Shown: one piece after another, positions 32,346 to 44,236 of the stretch
Layout of the letters: each line of letters begins with the position of its first letter
Position numbering within the stretch: position 1 is the stretch's first letter
Assembly: GCA_946122785.1 (NCBI GenBank)
Contig: CAMGYJ010000002.1
Span: forward strand, 59,669,703-59,733,702
DNA from: Linum tenue
Lineage: Eukaryota > Streptophyta > Magnoliopsida > Malpighiales > Linaceae
Direction of reading: 5' to 3'
Length of the DNA: 64,000 nt
Made by a program: the position numbers and the translations under genes
The notes under the pieces: model-generated
What the model was told of the DNA's origin: nothing
Databases searched by the model: none
What the model saw: only the letters and a program-made list of their open reading frames with translations

Positions 32346-33538
32346 TCACTGGATCTCCCCCTTGCCGGCATCGGCGTCCGCCGCCACGTCCTCAGCTTCG
32401 TCCTCCCAGCTCCCTACGAGCATCATCAAATCTAGTCTCGCACATTGGTGGCCAACGGTGAACCGTCCATCGCATTTGAAACCCTTGCTCTCCCGCCGCT
32501 TCTGTTCGATCTCAGCAGGAGATAGCCGCATGAATCCTTTCGGCAGCGGACGTGGTCCAACTCTGGTCGCTGTGGTTGTGGCACCCGCAGTGCTCCTGCT
32601 CCCGGCGCTAGCCCCTGGCGCGCCACCCGTCGCTAACCCTCCTCCGCCGGCCTCGCTGCTACTTCTTCCCCCGCTCGGCTGCGGGTATCGGCCTATGGTG
32701 CTCCTCCAGCTCACGAGCTCTTCCTCCTCATGACCTGCAAGACGAAAAGCAGACTTCAAAGAGTCCAAGTCGAAGACTCTAATTGTCACTGTTATCTCGG
32801 GCTTTAGTCCTGCCATGCATAGCCCGACTAGCGTGTCCTCGGGCACCCCTCCGCACTGGTTACCCAGCTTAAAGAATTCGGCTCGTTAATCTGCATAGTT
32901 CCTGTCTGCTTCAGCTTAGCGAGCTGCTCTGGTGCAGACTTCTCTGATTTACGAAACTGGTAGCGCAGCTCCTCCTGAAAGGTCTCCTCTGCCGCGTAGG
33001 ACCTCTCCATCCATTCCCACCACTGAAGCGCGTCGCCCTCCAGGTAGAAGGATGTCAGATATGTCTTTCTCTCCTCCTGGATCAGGTGGTTCTTGAACCA
33101 CCGCTCAGCTGCATACAGCCAGAGACCCGCATCCTCTTGTCCATTGAATTTTGGAAACTCAATGGTAGGAGGTTTGGCCTCGAAAATTAAACCATCAGCT
33201 CCTTCATAAGTATGGCAATACGACTCATACCTATCATAGCCCGGCGTCCTCTCCGACTGGCCACGCGAGAACCCCTGCTCTCTGTTCCGATTAGCTACGC
33301 CGTAGCCGCCTTGGTAACCACCCGGTTGGTCCAGATACCCTCCCTCCATGGCCAGGAACCCCCGCCGATCCTCCTCCTGTGACTCGAATGGAGCCGCCGT
33401 CACGCGTGGAGCCCGCGATGGCCCGCCGGGGACGCTGATCGTCCCATACGGATCCCTCCAGCTCGCTGATCCCTTGCTGTCCGTCCTTCTCGGTGGCTGG
33501 TTGGTGCCCGGTCCGACCCACCTCGGTTCGACCAGCAC
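32346..33538 (-). pseudogene. Ty3/gypsy gag with degenerate knuckle
   Basis: The minus strand reads from M at 33538 through a Gly/Arg-rich leader to a strong Retrotrans_gag core at about 33160-32880 (F-P-K-F-N-G-Q-E-D-A-G-L-W-L-Y-A-A-E-R-W-F, then Y-L-E-G-D-A-L-Q-W-W-E-W-M). A frameshift near 32840 leads into a second frame (L-C-M-A-G-L-K-P-E-I) that ends near 32346. The zinc knuckle is reduced to F-K-C-D-G-R-F-T-V-G-H-Q-C, lacking its first cysteine. No protease or RT follows. High GC contrasts with the AT-rich flanks. This is an inactive remnant. Confidence 0.75.
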
Positions 33539-33539
33539 C

Positions 33540-34119
33540 GGTCCACTCAGACTCTATCCACCCAGACTCGGTCCACCCAGACTCGGTTCGATCAGCACTT
33601 TCTGGTCGACCTTATATAGGATTAGGTCGACCTAATCTGTTGTTTCAGTGTAAAAACAGTTATATGGTGCCTACTTTGGAATGCATAACTTACAATTGGC
33701 TAGATGGAAATTGGAGATTAATGGCTTATTTTGAAGCTGAATTGTCCCTCTACACATTAAAGTACTTGCGAGCTCGATAGGAAGTCCAGAAGACCATTTT
33801 TGAACCCGATCAAAAGGCTATGCCAAAACTGGGAAACTGCCTGAAAATGGCTAAGTCTGGGAACGTGTTTGTGAAGTCTACTTTGGAGCTCAATTTGAGA
33901 AGCATGGATGCGAGTCGAGTTCAGAGGCCTATACAACGTTAAATTAGGTATGTTTGTCTACAAAGGCAAGGAATTGGATGAAAGATTGGATATCTTTAAA
34001 GCTTCAAACAAAAGGCTCGAAGTTGCTATGAAGGCTGTTATTCTTCACTACTAACCTTTGGAAATGCATGCAAAATTAGTTTCCAAACTGTTTGTGCAAG
34101 ACTAAGAGTAGGAGGTTTG
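33540..34119. other. Unassigned segment
   Basis: 33540-33610 holds short imperfect repeats of CCACCCAGACTCGGT. A 95-codon plus frame (33493-33780) is followed by a broken one. No family is recognised. Confidence 0.35.
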
Positions 34120-34535
34120 CACGGTAATTCAGGGGACTTAATGTAGATTGGACAAGAAACAGATACCCCTCTTGATTCCAGATTAACCTTCGAATGTATA
34201 CTGAGGGAGAGATTACAATTGGGAGGTTACAAGGGGAAAATCTAGGGAGAAGGGTAGAGAGAGAAACCCTAAGTCCCCTTTCTAAGTGTAGTAAATATGG
34301 TATTTATAGCCTCTCTGGTTTGGTGGGCAAATCCAAATGACAAGACAAGGTGGCCAGAGACAGATACGTGGGCACATTGACATTCCTTTCGTAGATTCAG
34401 TTACGCGGAACCTTTATGCGGGATCCGCGATTGGCAATTCCGCGGATCATATCGGAGTAGCGCGATTTTTTGGGTAATTGAGCGGAAAGCCTAAGTGCGT
34501 CGCGTGGCCTTCTCGACCTTTACCCCTAACACAAA
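34120..34535 (-). repeat. LTR-like fragment
   Basis: On the minus strand it begins TGTTAGGGGTAAAGG, and a TATA-like GCTATAAATACCATATTT follows about 210 bp later (34302-34319). This is the layout of a plant LTR. No matching partner or primer site was found, so it could be a solo or truncated LTR. Confidence 0.35.
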
Positions 34536-36290
34536 CATATTTTACTCAAATACATTTATATAACAGTGAATGAATCTCTAAATTTCGCTTAGTTTTCAAT
34601 GAAAGATGACATGCACTTAGTTGATCTATGAGCTCAAATATATTTTGATACCACTAAAACTACAAGCATTGTGATCTTTAGTTGTTTACTCACCTCTGCT
34701 TCTGTTTTCATGTTCATAGTTTGCTATGAAATTTAGATGAAGAAACTTTAAATCTTGCGCATTTAGAAGTAGGAGATGAAAACTATGTAAATAAGTGATT
34801 GCAAATTTTCTAATTTGAAACCCAAAACTGAAGGAATTTAGATAATCTTATTTCACAATAAATTAAAAAGTCTCATGGGTAAGTAATACCTTAGCGGTGG
34901 ATGTGGTGGTGTTTGAACAACTAATGTCAAACGAGACCTTAAAAATTCCCTCCTCTATGAATGGCAAAAAACATTCATTTCAAACTCAATTTATTACGAG
35001 TCAAATCATATTTGGTAATATCACTTATGGATCATACCAATAAACAACCATTTAGTTTGAGTCTAAATTATATTCATTACACTAGCTACCCAAAAGAAAA
35101 TGAACACCCAAATCTAATGTAAATTTTGAAATTTTCTTTATTCTATAGCTAGATGGTCGATATCATCGTTTCACATGTATAATTATATGGACTCAAATAG
35201 ACCCATTGCGAGTTCGACTCAAATAGATGCTCTCCTGCTCTAGCTCACTTTCCCATTTCACAGGTCGGTAACTTAAAGTAATCCGGCCAATGGGCCGGGC
35301 CAATAGCTAGTTATTTAATAAATATAATTAAAACTAATAATACCTAAATAATTCATTAATAGAGAAACAAAAAACTGACTAATACAATTATTGTTTGCAT
35401 AAATAACCAAGACAAGTTTTCATATTATGAAAGAAATGTAAAATAAATTCAATGTTTACACTTTTAAGTGAGTCGCTTACAATGTATCCCATTAAACAAT
35501 TATTAACAAACTCATTGCCAATTCGACTTCGAAGCTTATTCTTAATATAGCTCCATCTAATATATGAACTTTTGTCTCCACCATTACCCGAGATAATTTA
35601 TCAATTCTTTTCAACCCAACAAATCTCTCATCAGCCTTAATATCGTGATAATACCTAATGAGCTGTTGTCGAATAATAGTGTCATGAATGAAACCAATCA
35701 TTTAATTATTTTTTGCGAATTAATGAACGGATAATGAATTATGGTGTAATGTTAAAACATCCTTACGTCACTTGTAAGTGTTTAATTCGATACGTACAAA
35801 TATATATGGGGTTATTTTTTCCCTCCCCAAAAGTTACCCGTCCGGGGACGGAGGCAAACACCCCTAGCTCTGCCTATGGTTGAAGTGCAACGAAGGTTCA
35901 ACCAGGCCCACTCATATGAACCCTAAATAACCAGCAACCATATGTCCAATCAGTAGTCCAAAGAGAACTGACACACCAACCGGAGAACACCATTCACCTC
36001 CCACACTCGAGCGCACTCCAGACCATAACTGTTAAACATGAGTCTAAAGGCACAGTAAAAGCAGTCTGGTGAAATAGTAAAATGAGATGTTGGGGTATTT
36101 TATTTCTTTCATTTCAATTCAATGTTTGATTCTTAAAATGATGAGGCTTCGACCATTCTTCAAACATTCTTGAAGGGATTGTCCGGCCGGCTTTCATCAT
36201 CATCCGACGTAAGGAAGAATTACCTAGCTACCTACCTACCTACACAATATTGAACACAGTTGACGCATTTACATGCGCAAGCATTGACAC
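34536..36290. other. AT-rich spacer containing a hAT fragment
   Basis: Apart from the hAT transposase fragment at 35492-35701, no gene is recognised. A short (CTAC)n tract lies near 36226-36242. Confidence 0.45.
35492..35701 (-). pseudogene. hAT transposase C-terminal fragment (TTF/ZMYM1-like)
   Basis: A 69-codon minus frame reads R-Q-Q-L-I-R-Y-Y-H-D-I-K-A-D-E-R-F, then G-L-K-R-I-D-K-L-S-R-V-M-V-E-T-K and an L-A-M-S-L-type helix. This is the stretch just before the dimerisation motif of plant TTF-type hAT transposases (pattern R-x-D-E-R-F...L-A-x-K-M-V-E-T-K). The rest of the transposase is absent. The same segment in a longer context lies at 60919-61425. Confidence 0.55.
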
Positions 36291-36299
36291 TAGTTGTGC

Positions 36300-37121
36300 T
36301 TAATTCGTCTCTTTGTGAGTTGCGCGCTGCTGCTGCCGCTGATTTCTTTTGGGTTGAAGAGTAGAAGGAAGATGCAGAGAAGCCGGCGCAGTTGGTGGCT
36401 CAACTTCTTGTTGCTTCTTCTCCTCCCTCCTTGTCGTCGCGCTGTCGTCGTCGTCGTCGTCACAGATGGGCATGTAATTTGACAGCCACTCCATGGACAA
36501 CGTGGTCGTGAGAGTCGAGCTTAGACAGGCGCAGAGTTGTTCTTCCAATCTCAATCGCTCTGCCAAGTTCTCTTCATCGACCTGTTTATATATTAACTTA
36601 GACGACGATCCAGGTTCAAAATTCAGACATGCAGAGTCTTAATTAATTAATTAATTAATTAATTAATTAATTAATTAACAAGTGACTAGAAAAGAAACCG
36701 TGCGTACGTTACGTAGTTACCTAACATGTAGTAACGCATGTAGCAAGGGGTGTCAACTAACATTACTGTCGTCGATAACAGCTTGTACGGATCGTAAACG
36801 CGTCTCGTCCAAAATGCGGCTTGCAAGCAAACAGGCCATCTCCAGTGCTGTCTTCTTCACTCCTCCAATGTAGCTTCTTCGAGCACTCCCGCAGCGGGGT
36901 CCATAGAAATGATTTGCTACCGCCAAAATTAGAATCCATCCAACGGCCGATATCGCATGAGTACAGAGTTCACCGCCGGTAGTTGCGGGAGATAAATCAG
37001 ATACACGAACGACGTTGCTGCGACCATCAACCACAAATGCGTCGATCTCCTTATTATTTGATCTTCCGCGATCATCTTCGGATGTAGGAGGCGTATGCGC
37101 GCGGCTAATTAAGCTGATAGT
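36300..37121 (-). CDS. Possible two-exon gene of unknown family, 5' side split by a hAT insertion
   Basis: Downstream exon 36300-36581 and upstream exon 36762-37121 join in frame across a 180-bp GT-AG intron that carries a (TTAA)n microsatellite. The joined frame runs ~214 residues: an N-terminal hydrophilic part, a possible membrane helix (A-V-G-W-I-L-I-L-A-V-A-N), the junction I-D-D-S-N/V-D-E-E-N-L-A-E-R, an Asp run and a Gln/Arg-rich end. No family is recognised. An acceptor (CTGTCAAG) abuts 37121, directly beside the hAT element. A candidate upstream non-coding exon lies at ~41751-42000. No in-frame ATG exists in the host sequence upstream. The only one nearby (37140-37142) is inside the transposon end. 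It could be a real gene or chance open frames. Confidence 0.35.
36639..36679. repeat. (TTAA)n microsatellite
   Basis: About ten uninterrupted TTAA units, lying inside the predicted 180-bp intron of the putative minus-strand gene. Confidence 0.95.
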
Positions 37122-37130
37122 CTTGACAGC

Positions 37131-40100
37131 TAGGGCTGTCATTTCGGTTTCCGGTTAGCAGCTAACCGGCCGGTCTAACCGTTAACCGCCAGTTAGCGGC
37201 TAACCTAAAATCGGGAAAAATCATACACGGTCGGGTGGCGGAAGCTGGTTGTGGGCAGGCGGTTAGCCGAGTAACCGTAGCCGGTTAACCGGCTCTAACC
37301 GACCGAGTGATACGACGCCGTTTTGGACTGTGAGAAATCGACTCCATCCCCAACCCTAGACCCTCTTCGGCCTTCGCTTCGCCTTTGCACTTCCATCCGC
37401 CGATTCCCCTAACCCTCTTCGCTTCGTCAATCGTCAGTCGCCACTCTCCCCCCACAGCCGGCGACCCCCTCCTTTTCCCTCTGACCCCTTCCTTCCCCTG
37501 CCAGTCGCCTTTTCCCTTCGACAGTCCCAGGCTCCCAGCCCTCCGAAGTCCGCTCACGACCGCCGCCTTCCTTCTCCAGTTCTCCCTCGACGTCGCCTCC
37601 ACCTCGACGTCGCCCCGCCGCCCTCCTTCTCGTCGCCCCGCCGTCCTCCTTCTCCAGTTCTCTGACTCACGGCCGCCGCCTCCACCTTCTCGTCGCCCCG
37701 CCGCCCTCCAGAAGGAAGCAGCAGCTCGTCGCCCTTTCCCCATCTAAAAAGGGCCTGCAAATTATGTATGTCGAATGATTTTGGTGGATTGGAATGGTGG
37801 TTTTGGTGGATTTATGTCTGATTGTTGAATGATTTTTGGTGGATTGGTGTTTGGTGATGATTTTGAACATATAATTTTTGGTGAATTGGTGTTTAGTGGA
37901 TTTACTTGCTGGCTGCTGCATTGTCGAACTGGGTTACATGATGCTGCAAGGGGTTTTGTTTGAGCAGTTGGTCTTGTTGATTTACAGAATATGCTTTGAC
38001 AAGAAATGGGTAGAGAGTAGAGGTTGAATGGTTGTTGAGTTTTTGAAAAGGAATGATTTGGAACTCCTAAGAAATTAAGTTGCCAAAAGAGTGAAAGAGG
38101 AATTGATTGCTGTCAGTGTTACTGATTTCTTAATTGATTGCCAAAAGAGAAATTAAGTTGCCAAAAGAGTGAAAGAGGAATTGATTTACAATTTTGCCTC
38201 CAGTGTTACTGCTTCCTTAATTGATTGCTGTCAATATCGATTGATGAATGATGATGATTGATGATGATTGTTAGAATTTGTGAATTTAGTTTTCAATTTT
38301 AAATTTGTGTAACTGTTGATGTAGGGCGAGACCTCCGGCTCCACGTGGTGGACGTGGCGGACGAGGTGCACCATTCGCTGAGACTGCTTCTCGTGGTGGG
38401 AGACCTCCGGCTCCTCGAGGTCGTGGTGGTGCGGGTGCCTCAGCCCCTCCTACTCAGAATCGGGGTCGTGGTGGACGTACATGAAGTCGGCCTGTTCAGT
38501 CTGGTGAACCGTCAGCGTCGGCATCAATTGCATCGACTCCCGCCCATGTCGGTAGTGGAAGTACACCTGCTGCTGAGGCTCCTTCAGCAGAAACGGTTAA
38601 TCCGGCTCCAAATAAAGCTTCTTTAGATCCCTTCAATCTAGAGAGATGGTTGGAGACAACTGGTACAGCTGATTGCTGGAAGGACTTTATGAAGGTGGCG
38701 GTGGATGAGTATCTGTTTGGAGAGTGCAAGCATTGTCACACTAAGATCAAAGCACATCCATCCAGGAACGGCACGTCTGCAATGAATAACCATCGGAAAT
38801 CATGTTTGGCTAAGGTTGCAGCATCCAAGGATCAGACTGTTCTGAACTTGCAGGCCGCAGATGGTAGTCAAGTAAGTGCTTTATGGAAATTTGATCAAGC
38901 AAAAGCAAGATATGCCTTAGCCATGATGATTATAATGGATGAGTTGTCTTTTCGCTTTGTGGAAAGAGACGGGTTTAAGCAGTTTATGCATACGGTTCAA
39001 CCACTGTTTAAGATACCTGGGAGGAGAGGTATAAGAGATGATTGCTTTCATATATTCTTGGAGAAAAAGATGAATTTGATAGAGTTTTTTGAATCAAAGA
39101 GCAAAGGCAGAGTTTCAATCACCACAGATACGTGGACTTCTGACAACAACAAAAATTACATGTGTGTGACTGCTCACTTTGTTGGAGGTGATTGGAAGTT
39201 GCAGAAGAAGGTGATCTCCTTTGTTCCCATCACAAGTCATACAGGAAATGATATTGTAGAGAAGCTTGCAGAAATTCTTGAAGAATGGAAGGTGAAGAAT
39301 TTGTTCTGCATGACCATGGACAATGCATCTACAAATGATATTGTGAGTGATTGCATGAGAAGGAAATTAAAGGCGTGGGGGTGTGATTTGATGGATGGGA
39401 AGTATCTGCAGTTTCGATGTGTCGCACACATCATTAATCTGGTAGTGCAGGATGGATTGAAAGTAATCGGAGGAGATGTGGATAGAATTCGGGACTATGT
39501 GAAGTGGGTGAGGTCATCGCCAACTAGGTTGGCAAGGTTCAAGACTGCTATGCAATTTCTGGAGTTGGATTCTACCAAATTGGTGTGTTTGGATGTACCG
39601 ACCAGGTGGAACTCCACCTATATCATGTTAGAAGCAGCAGAGAGGTTTGGTGGAGTGTTTACCACTTTGTATACAAGTAGACATGATCATTCCTTCAGGG
39701 ATTATATTGACGCAAGAGGTGATATTCCAACTGACATGATTGGAGTCTGATTAGAAAGTTGCTGAAGTATCTGAAGGTCTTTAATGACTTTACCCTCCTA
39801 GTCTCGGGTAAGTGAAATTTGACAATTTGTTTATTTTAATTTGAACATTTGACAATTCTGATTTGTTTAAGTCTAATTTCCTGTATTCTATTCTCATTTG
39901 TACAGGAACTAAATATGTGACTACCCATCTTTTCTTCAAGAAACTTGTTCCAATTTATGACATCATTCAAGAATTGAAGAATGATCCGCGTGAAGAGCTA
40001 AAAAGGATGGCAGAAAAGGTTGAAGAAAAGGTACGAAAGTATTGGTTTGACACACCTGTCATGAATGAGGAGAATCCTCGGGTGAATAATTTAATCTATA

Positions 40101-41586
40101 TAACATGTGTGCTTGATCCTAGAAGTAAACTTGATCTTGTGTCTGAAGTGTTGATAATGATTTATGGAAGTATCAAAGGATGGGAAATTAAGACTAGGAT
40201 TAAAAGGGAGATGCGGCAGATGTTTGAGATTTATAAGAGGAAGTATGGATCAGAGTTAGCATCTCAGCCTACCACTGATGATAAAATTGTTGATGAGGGT
40301 TCTGTTGATGGTGGTGGTGATCGGATTAAGATATTGGAGGAGAGGCTTAGAAAGAGAAAAAGGGAAGCACTTCTGCTGGAAACAGGAGGTAGCTCTGCTG
40401 AGCTTGACATCTATTTGAAATGTCAAACCGATGGTATCAATGAAGAGAGTGATGATGCAAAGTTTGACATTTTGGATTGGTGGTCTCGACACTCAGGAAT
40501 CTATCCGATTGTTGCTGAGATGGCTAAGGATGTCCTAGATGTTCCTATCTCTTCTGTTGCCTCAGAGGCAACATTCAGTTGTGGCGGGCGGATTCTCAGT
40601 CCATTCATGTCCTCTTTGAGCGACCTAATGGTGGAGGCATTGATTTGTGCCGAGGATTGGATAAGGTATCCCGGATCCAGGGAGATTGACGACAAGGAAG
40701 ATGATGAAGAGAATTTGACTTTGGAAAGTAGTGAGTTTCTCAAACTCTCTTATTGTTCAGTTTTTTGTCTTCTTTTCACCTAATTCAATGTACTAACACT
40801 TTGGAAAGTACTAACACTTTGTTTTCCTTTTTTTTTCTTACTCAGTTAATGTCACTTTCCAAACTAGAATGGAAAGTGCAACGAATACTGGCAATGTTGG
40901 CAATACAGATGCAAGCCTCAACATTCCAGTGGAGAATGAGCAGGAGGGTGAAGAAGATGCATCGGAGGAAGAGTATGAGAAAGATGGATATGACGATTAT
41001 GTTCATGACTTGCTTCCCGTATTGAACGCACAGGGTTATGCAGATGTTGGTTCTTCTAAGGCCGGTGATAAGTGATGATAGATTGTTTATGATGTGTTGT
41101 TGATTTGTTATTATCTAGAGGACTTATTGTGATTTGTGGAGTTTATGTTGTTGAATTAATGAATATGAGACATTAAGTTGCTAATTTAGATGTATTTTCG
41201 GTGCAAAAGGAATTGAAATGTAGGTTTGAGATTTTAATTTTAGGCCATTTTAGGTTTTTTCCCTTGCTGTCCGGTCGGTTTTGACCGGTTACAGGTCGGT
41301 TTTTGGTCTTGGCGGTCGGTTTTTAGGTCTCGGCGGTCGGTTTGTGTAGGTCGACGGTCGATTTTTTGGTGGTCTTCGGTCGGTCAGGACAGCCGACCGA
41401 ACCGACCATCTCTTTTTTGGTGCTGCCGGTTTAACCGAGCCTTAACCGAAACCGCCCGGTCGGTTTACGGATAACCAAGGCGCCAGGGTCGGTCGGTGGC
41501 CGGTAGTAACTGGTCAGGTCTCGGTTTAACCGAAAACTGAGAATTTGGTTTTCGGTTAAACCAAAACCGACCGGTTGCCAGCCCTA
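37131..41586 (+). mobile_element. hAT transposon with 8-bp target duplication
   Basis: 4456 bp, flanked by the exact 8-bp duplication TTGACAGC (37123-37130 and 41587-41594), diagnostic of the hAT superfamily. The ends are TAGGGCTGTCA and, inverted, TAGGGCTGGCA. About 180 bp at the left and 330 bp at the right are packed with GGTTAACCGG, GACCGG and CGGTCGGTTT words in both orientations, which in hAT elements are typical transposase-binding regions. A GC-rich leader (37310-37750), an intron-like AT-rich stretch and a three-part transposase frame follow. The transposase has one frameshift and one early stop, so this copy is probably immobile alone but recent. Confidence 0.93.
38326..41075 (+). 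pseudogene. hAT transposase (BED zinc finger, RNase H fold, dimerisation domain)
   Basis: Exon blocks are 38326-39807, 39906-40730 and 40846-41075 with GT-AG introns. Domains in order: an RGG-rich N-terminus (R-G-G-R-G-G-R-G, 38340-38480); a BED finger (C-K-H-C....N-N-H-R-K-S-C, ~38725-38810); a catalytic RNase H-like core with T-T-D-T-W-T-S near 39125, T-M-D-N-A-S-T-N near 39315 and R-C-V-A-H-I-I-N-L near 39420; and the hAT dimerisation block S-S-V-A-S-E-A-T-F-S-C-G-G-R-I-L near 40552. An acidic tail ends at 41075. Two lesions: a CGA-to-TGA-type stop near 38482, and a one-base frameshift near 39735-39745 before S-L-I-R-K-L-L-K-Y-L. The initiating ATG is not identified and may be in an upstream exon. 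Confidence 0.85.
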
Positions 41587-41594
41587 TTGACAGC

Positions 41595-42056
41595 AACAAG
41601 ACAAATAAATAAATAAAGCTTTAGAGGAGGAAGAATGCGAGCAATGAAATTGTAAGGAAATCCGCAAAGCTAGGTCGCCGGGAGGAGCAGCCGGCGGGGA
41701 GGAACAGGAGGCTGGGAGGAGCAGGGGCGCGTCGATCTGGCCGTCGTTCACCTGGGAGATGGGTCGCCGAGAGGAGCTGATGCGGGGAGAAGCAGCCGGC
41801 GGAGATGCAGGGCCTCGACGACGAGAGGAGCCGCTGCGGGGAGAAGCTCGACGAGAGGAGAAGAAGCCCAGGCCGCCTCTACGAATCCCGGCCGCCTCGA
41901 AGAAGCTCGGCAGCTGAGGAGAAGATGGATGCGGCTGGAATTTGAGATGGAAGGGTTTCGGATGAGTTGGGACTTGGGAGTAGAAGAGTAGGGTTTTGTT
42001 ATTTCAATTGAAACGAGAAAAAAAAAGCCAAAACTGAGGTAGGACGACCCGGAATA
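41595..42056. other. GC-rich stretch, possible 5' exon of the split gene
   Basis: On the minus strand, 42000-41751 is a pyrimidine-rich leader without any ATG and ends at a good donor, CTCCCAG/GTGAAC (41750/41751). It could be the 5' UTR exon of the gene at 36300-37121. On the plus strand a 53-codon frame starts at 41759 but has low-complexity Arg/Glu content and no motif. Confidence 0.3.
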
Positions 42057-42064
42057 GGATTCAG

Positions 42065-42717
42065 TAGGATGGCAATGGGTCGGGTTTTGCCAAATTCAAA
42101 CCCATGGGTTTATCCGTGAAAAAAATTTGGGGTAAAACCCATTGGGTTTTGAAAACTCAAACCCAACCCAACCCAATCCGCTGGATATCTGCGGGTTGAT
42201 GGGTACCCATGGGTTTGTCGTAAAAAATTTACAATAACAAATTTTTATCAAAATAAAAGTCAAATATCAATCTCTCAATACAAATAATCCATATATAAAA
42301 CACCATTTGAGAAAATTCAACCAAATCACAAATTAACCATACAAATTGTTCAACACCAATCTAGAAAACTAGAGAAAATTGAAACAAATAAAAAATTATA
42401 CATAAACAACAAGATTAATTGAAAGTTTCTTCCTCGTCAATTAAGCTTCTTCACTCTACACTCGATAATATCAACTTCGTTCTACACAATTAGAAAGAAG
42501 ATTAGTTGCTTATAATATTTAATATACCAGAAAAATTGATTATATGCGTGTGGGGGGTACCCATGGGTCGGGTACACCTAAACCAAAAACCAACCCGATA
42601 AATAGTGATGGGTTTCAACCCAAACCCGACCCGAAACCCGTCAACACGGCTTTTACCTGTGTTGACCGGGTTGGGTCGGGTGGGTACCCGTGGGTTCGGG
42701 TTTTGTTACCATCCCTA
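42065..42717 (+). mobile_element. Non-autonomous hAT element, 653 bp
   Basis: Flanked by the exact 8-bp duplication GGATTCAG (42057-42064, 42718-42725). The ends are TAGGATGGCAATGGG and, inverted, TAGGGATGGTAAC. The outer ~120 bp at each side hold mirrored GGGTACCC, CATGGGT and ACCCAACCC words, and the middle is AT-rich. There is no transposase frame. Fragments with the same type of end occur at 50340-50480 and 58604-58760. Confidence 0.88.
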
Positions 42718-42771
42718 GGATTCAGTCACTTACTACATTTTGGCCTCTTACATCCACCTCCAACCTATTTA

Positions 42772-43512
42772 TGGGTCGTTTGGAGAACATGATTTAGTCC
42801 GTAAATTTATTGAATCCGTAGATTTTATACAAAATTATATTTTTGTTATGAAACTAATGTAATATAAACAACTGCAAGAGAAGATTAGAGAGGGAAAGAC
42901 ACAAAGAAGATAGGGGGAAGTGAACTTTCTTATTCATTCTATCTCTTTTGATACAATGGTGTGCTTTATTTATAGGCACACCTTGGTAACCACTACATCC
43001 TTATATCAATGAGAGATAATGAAACATAAAGGAGCTATCAAATGTAGGAATGGAGGTTACATGTAACTCCCAAGTGAGCATCTAATGTGGTAATGGCAAT
43101 GGTCATCCATATATTAATATTTACATAATAGTTTTTTGGTTGTTTTATGTATTGTTGATTTTAGCTTTAAAGATATCAAATCTCTAAAATTTACGGATAT
43201 CAAATCTCTAATAATCAGAGAGATTTTATATCTTGATTCGTGATATATTTTTTCTCCTACTTTTTCTCTTTCTTTTATTTATTTATCACATTAAATATAT
43301 TTATCAACAAAATTTTTAATATTTCCAGAACCACTCTAAGTTTGTTTATGAACATGTTAGTTAATGTAAATTTTTTATTCTATTTTCATTGAATGTTATC
43401 AATCACAGTTACAAAACAATAAATATTTTAAAATCAGTTCTCGACAATCTGGAGAGTTAGAATCAGTATTGTTGACAATATATAGATTTAAACTCATATT
43501 CTCCAAACGAGC
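42772..43512 (+). mobile_element. Terminal-inverted-repeat element, ~740 bp with nested insert
   Basis: The left end GGTCGTTTGGAGAACATGA and right end TCATATTCTCCAAACGAGC are near-perfect inverses. The inside is AT-rich and non-coding apart from a nested LTR-like piece at 42866-43125. The exact target duplication could not be fixed. Similar ends meet near 21440-21490. Confidence 0.55.
42866..43125 (-). repeat. Possible solo LTR (copia-like)
   Basis: A 260-bp segment between TAATA at 42861-42865 and TAATA at 43126-43130. On the minus strand it begins TGTAAATATT, has GTGCCTATAAATAAAG as a TATA region, and ends with a pyrimidine-rich stretch as copia LTRs do. Its last bases are not the canonical CA, which lowers confidence. 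Confidence 0.4.
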
Positions 43513-44236
43513 TCTTCCTTTTTCAGTTTGTATTATATTTTCTAATATCAACATATCCTTTAAATATATCGAAATTTTTAATATTATTCCCGTATTCTTT
43601 TACGAGATTTTGATCCGATTCATTGGCCGGATAAAAGCAAAACTTTTGCAGTGTATTTATTCTCTCAACTGCATTTTGAGACTCAAATGGCATGAAATCT
43701 TGTTTTGGACTATCTTTTTCTACTATGAGAATTGAACTCGCCTATACCCAAAACCGATGATTCACTCGTACCCTTGTCCATAAGGACCTCAATGTTCTTA
43801 TTATACATTAAGCCTTAATAATACGATTTTATTAAAATAAATCATTCCCGAATAATCATCTTCCATGTATTAAACTTCACTAGTATATTCTAAATATTAT
43901 TGTCATCTTTATGTTTCTCTCGCTGAAGACTTGGCGAGTGGCAACGATGACCTATGTTTCTCTCGTAATTGTCTCTACAGTTTCGCCAGCGATTTTGAGT
44001 GACGACAACCTATCTTTCAATCGCTCTCGCACGTCGAGGATAATAGGAGTTGGAAGATCGTTGGCGCCGGCGAGGAGGATTTGACGACGACGCCGAATCG
44101 CTCTCCCACTAGTGGGTGACGTTCTGTCTCCTTAGGGCTTCCAACTTGTGATTTGGGGGGTGAAGACATACTGAAGATGCGATCCCGGAAAGTGACGGGT
44201 AAAGGGTTTGCTTGGCCATAGCCTCGCACCGGCAGC
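43513..44236. other. Spacer before the LINE
   Basis: AT-rich to about 43900, then GC-richer sequence that may be the 5' UTR of the LINE starting at 44237. An 88-codon AT-rich frame at 43469-43735 is not convincing. Confidence 0.4.

Noticed and set aside
37285..37760. Arg/Gly- and Pro/Ser-rich frames on both strands of the hAT leader
   Set aside because: Low-complexity GC-rich leader; frames overlap on both strands and none joins the transposase convincingly.
43469..43735. 88-codon AT-rich plus frame
   Set aside because: Phe/Ile/Lys-rich composition follows base composition, and it crosses the end of a TIR element.
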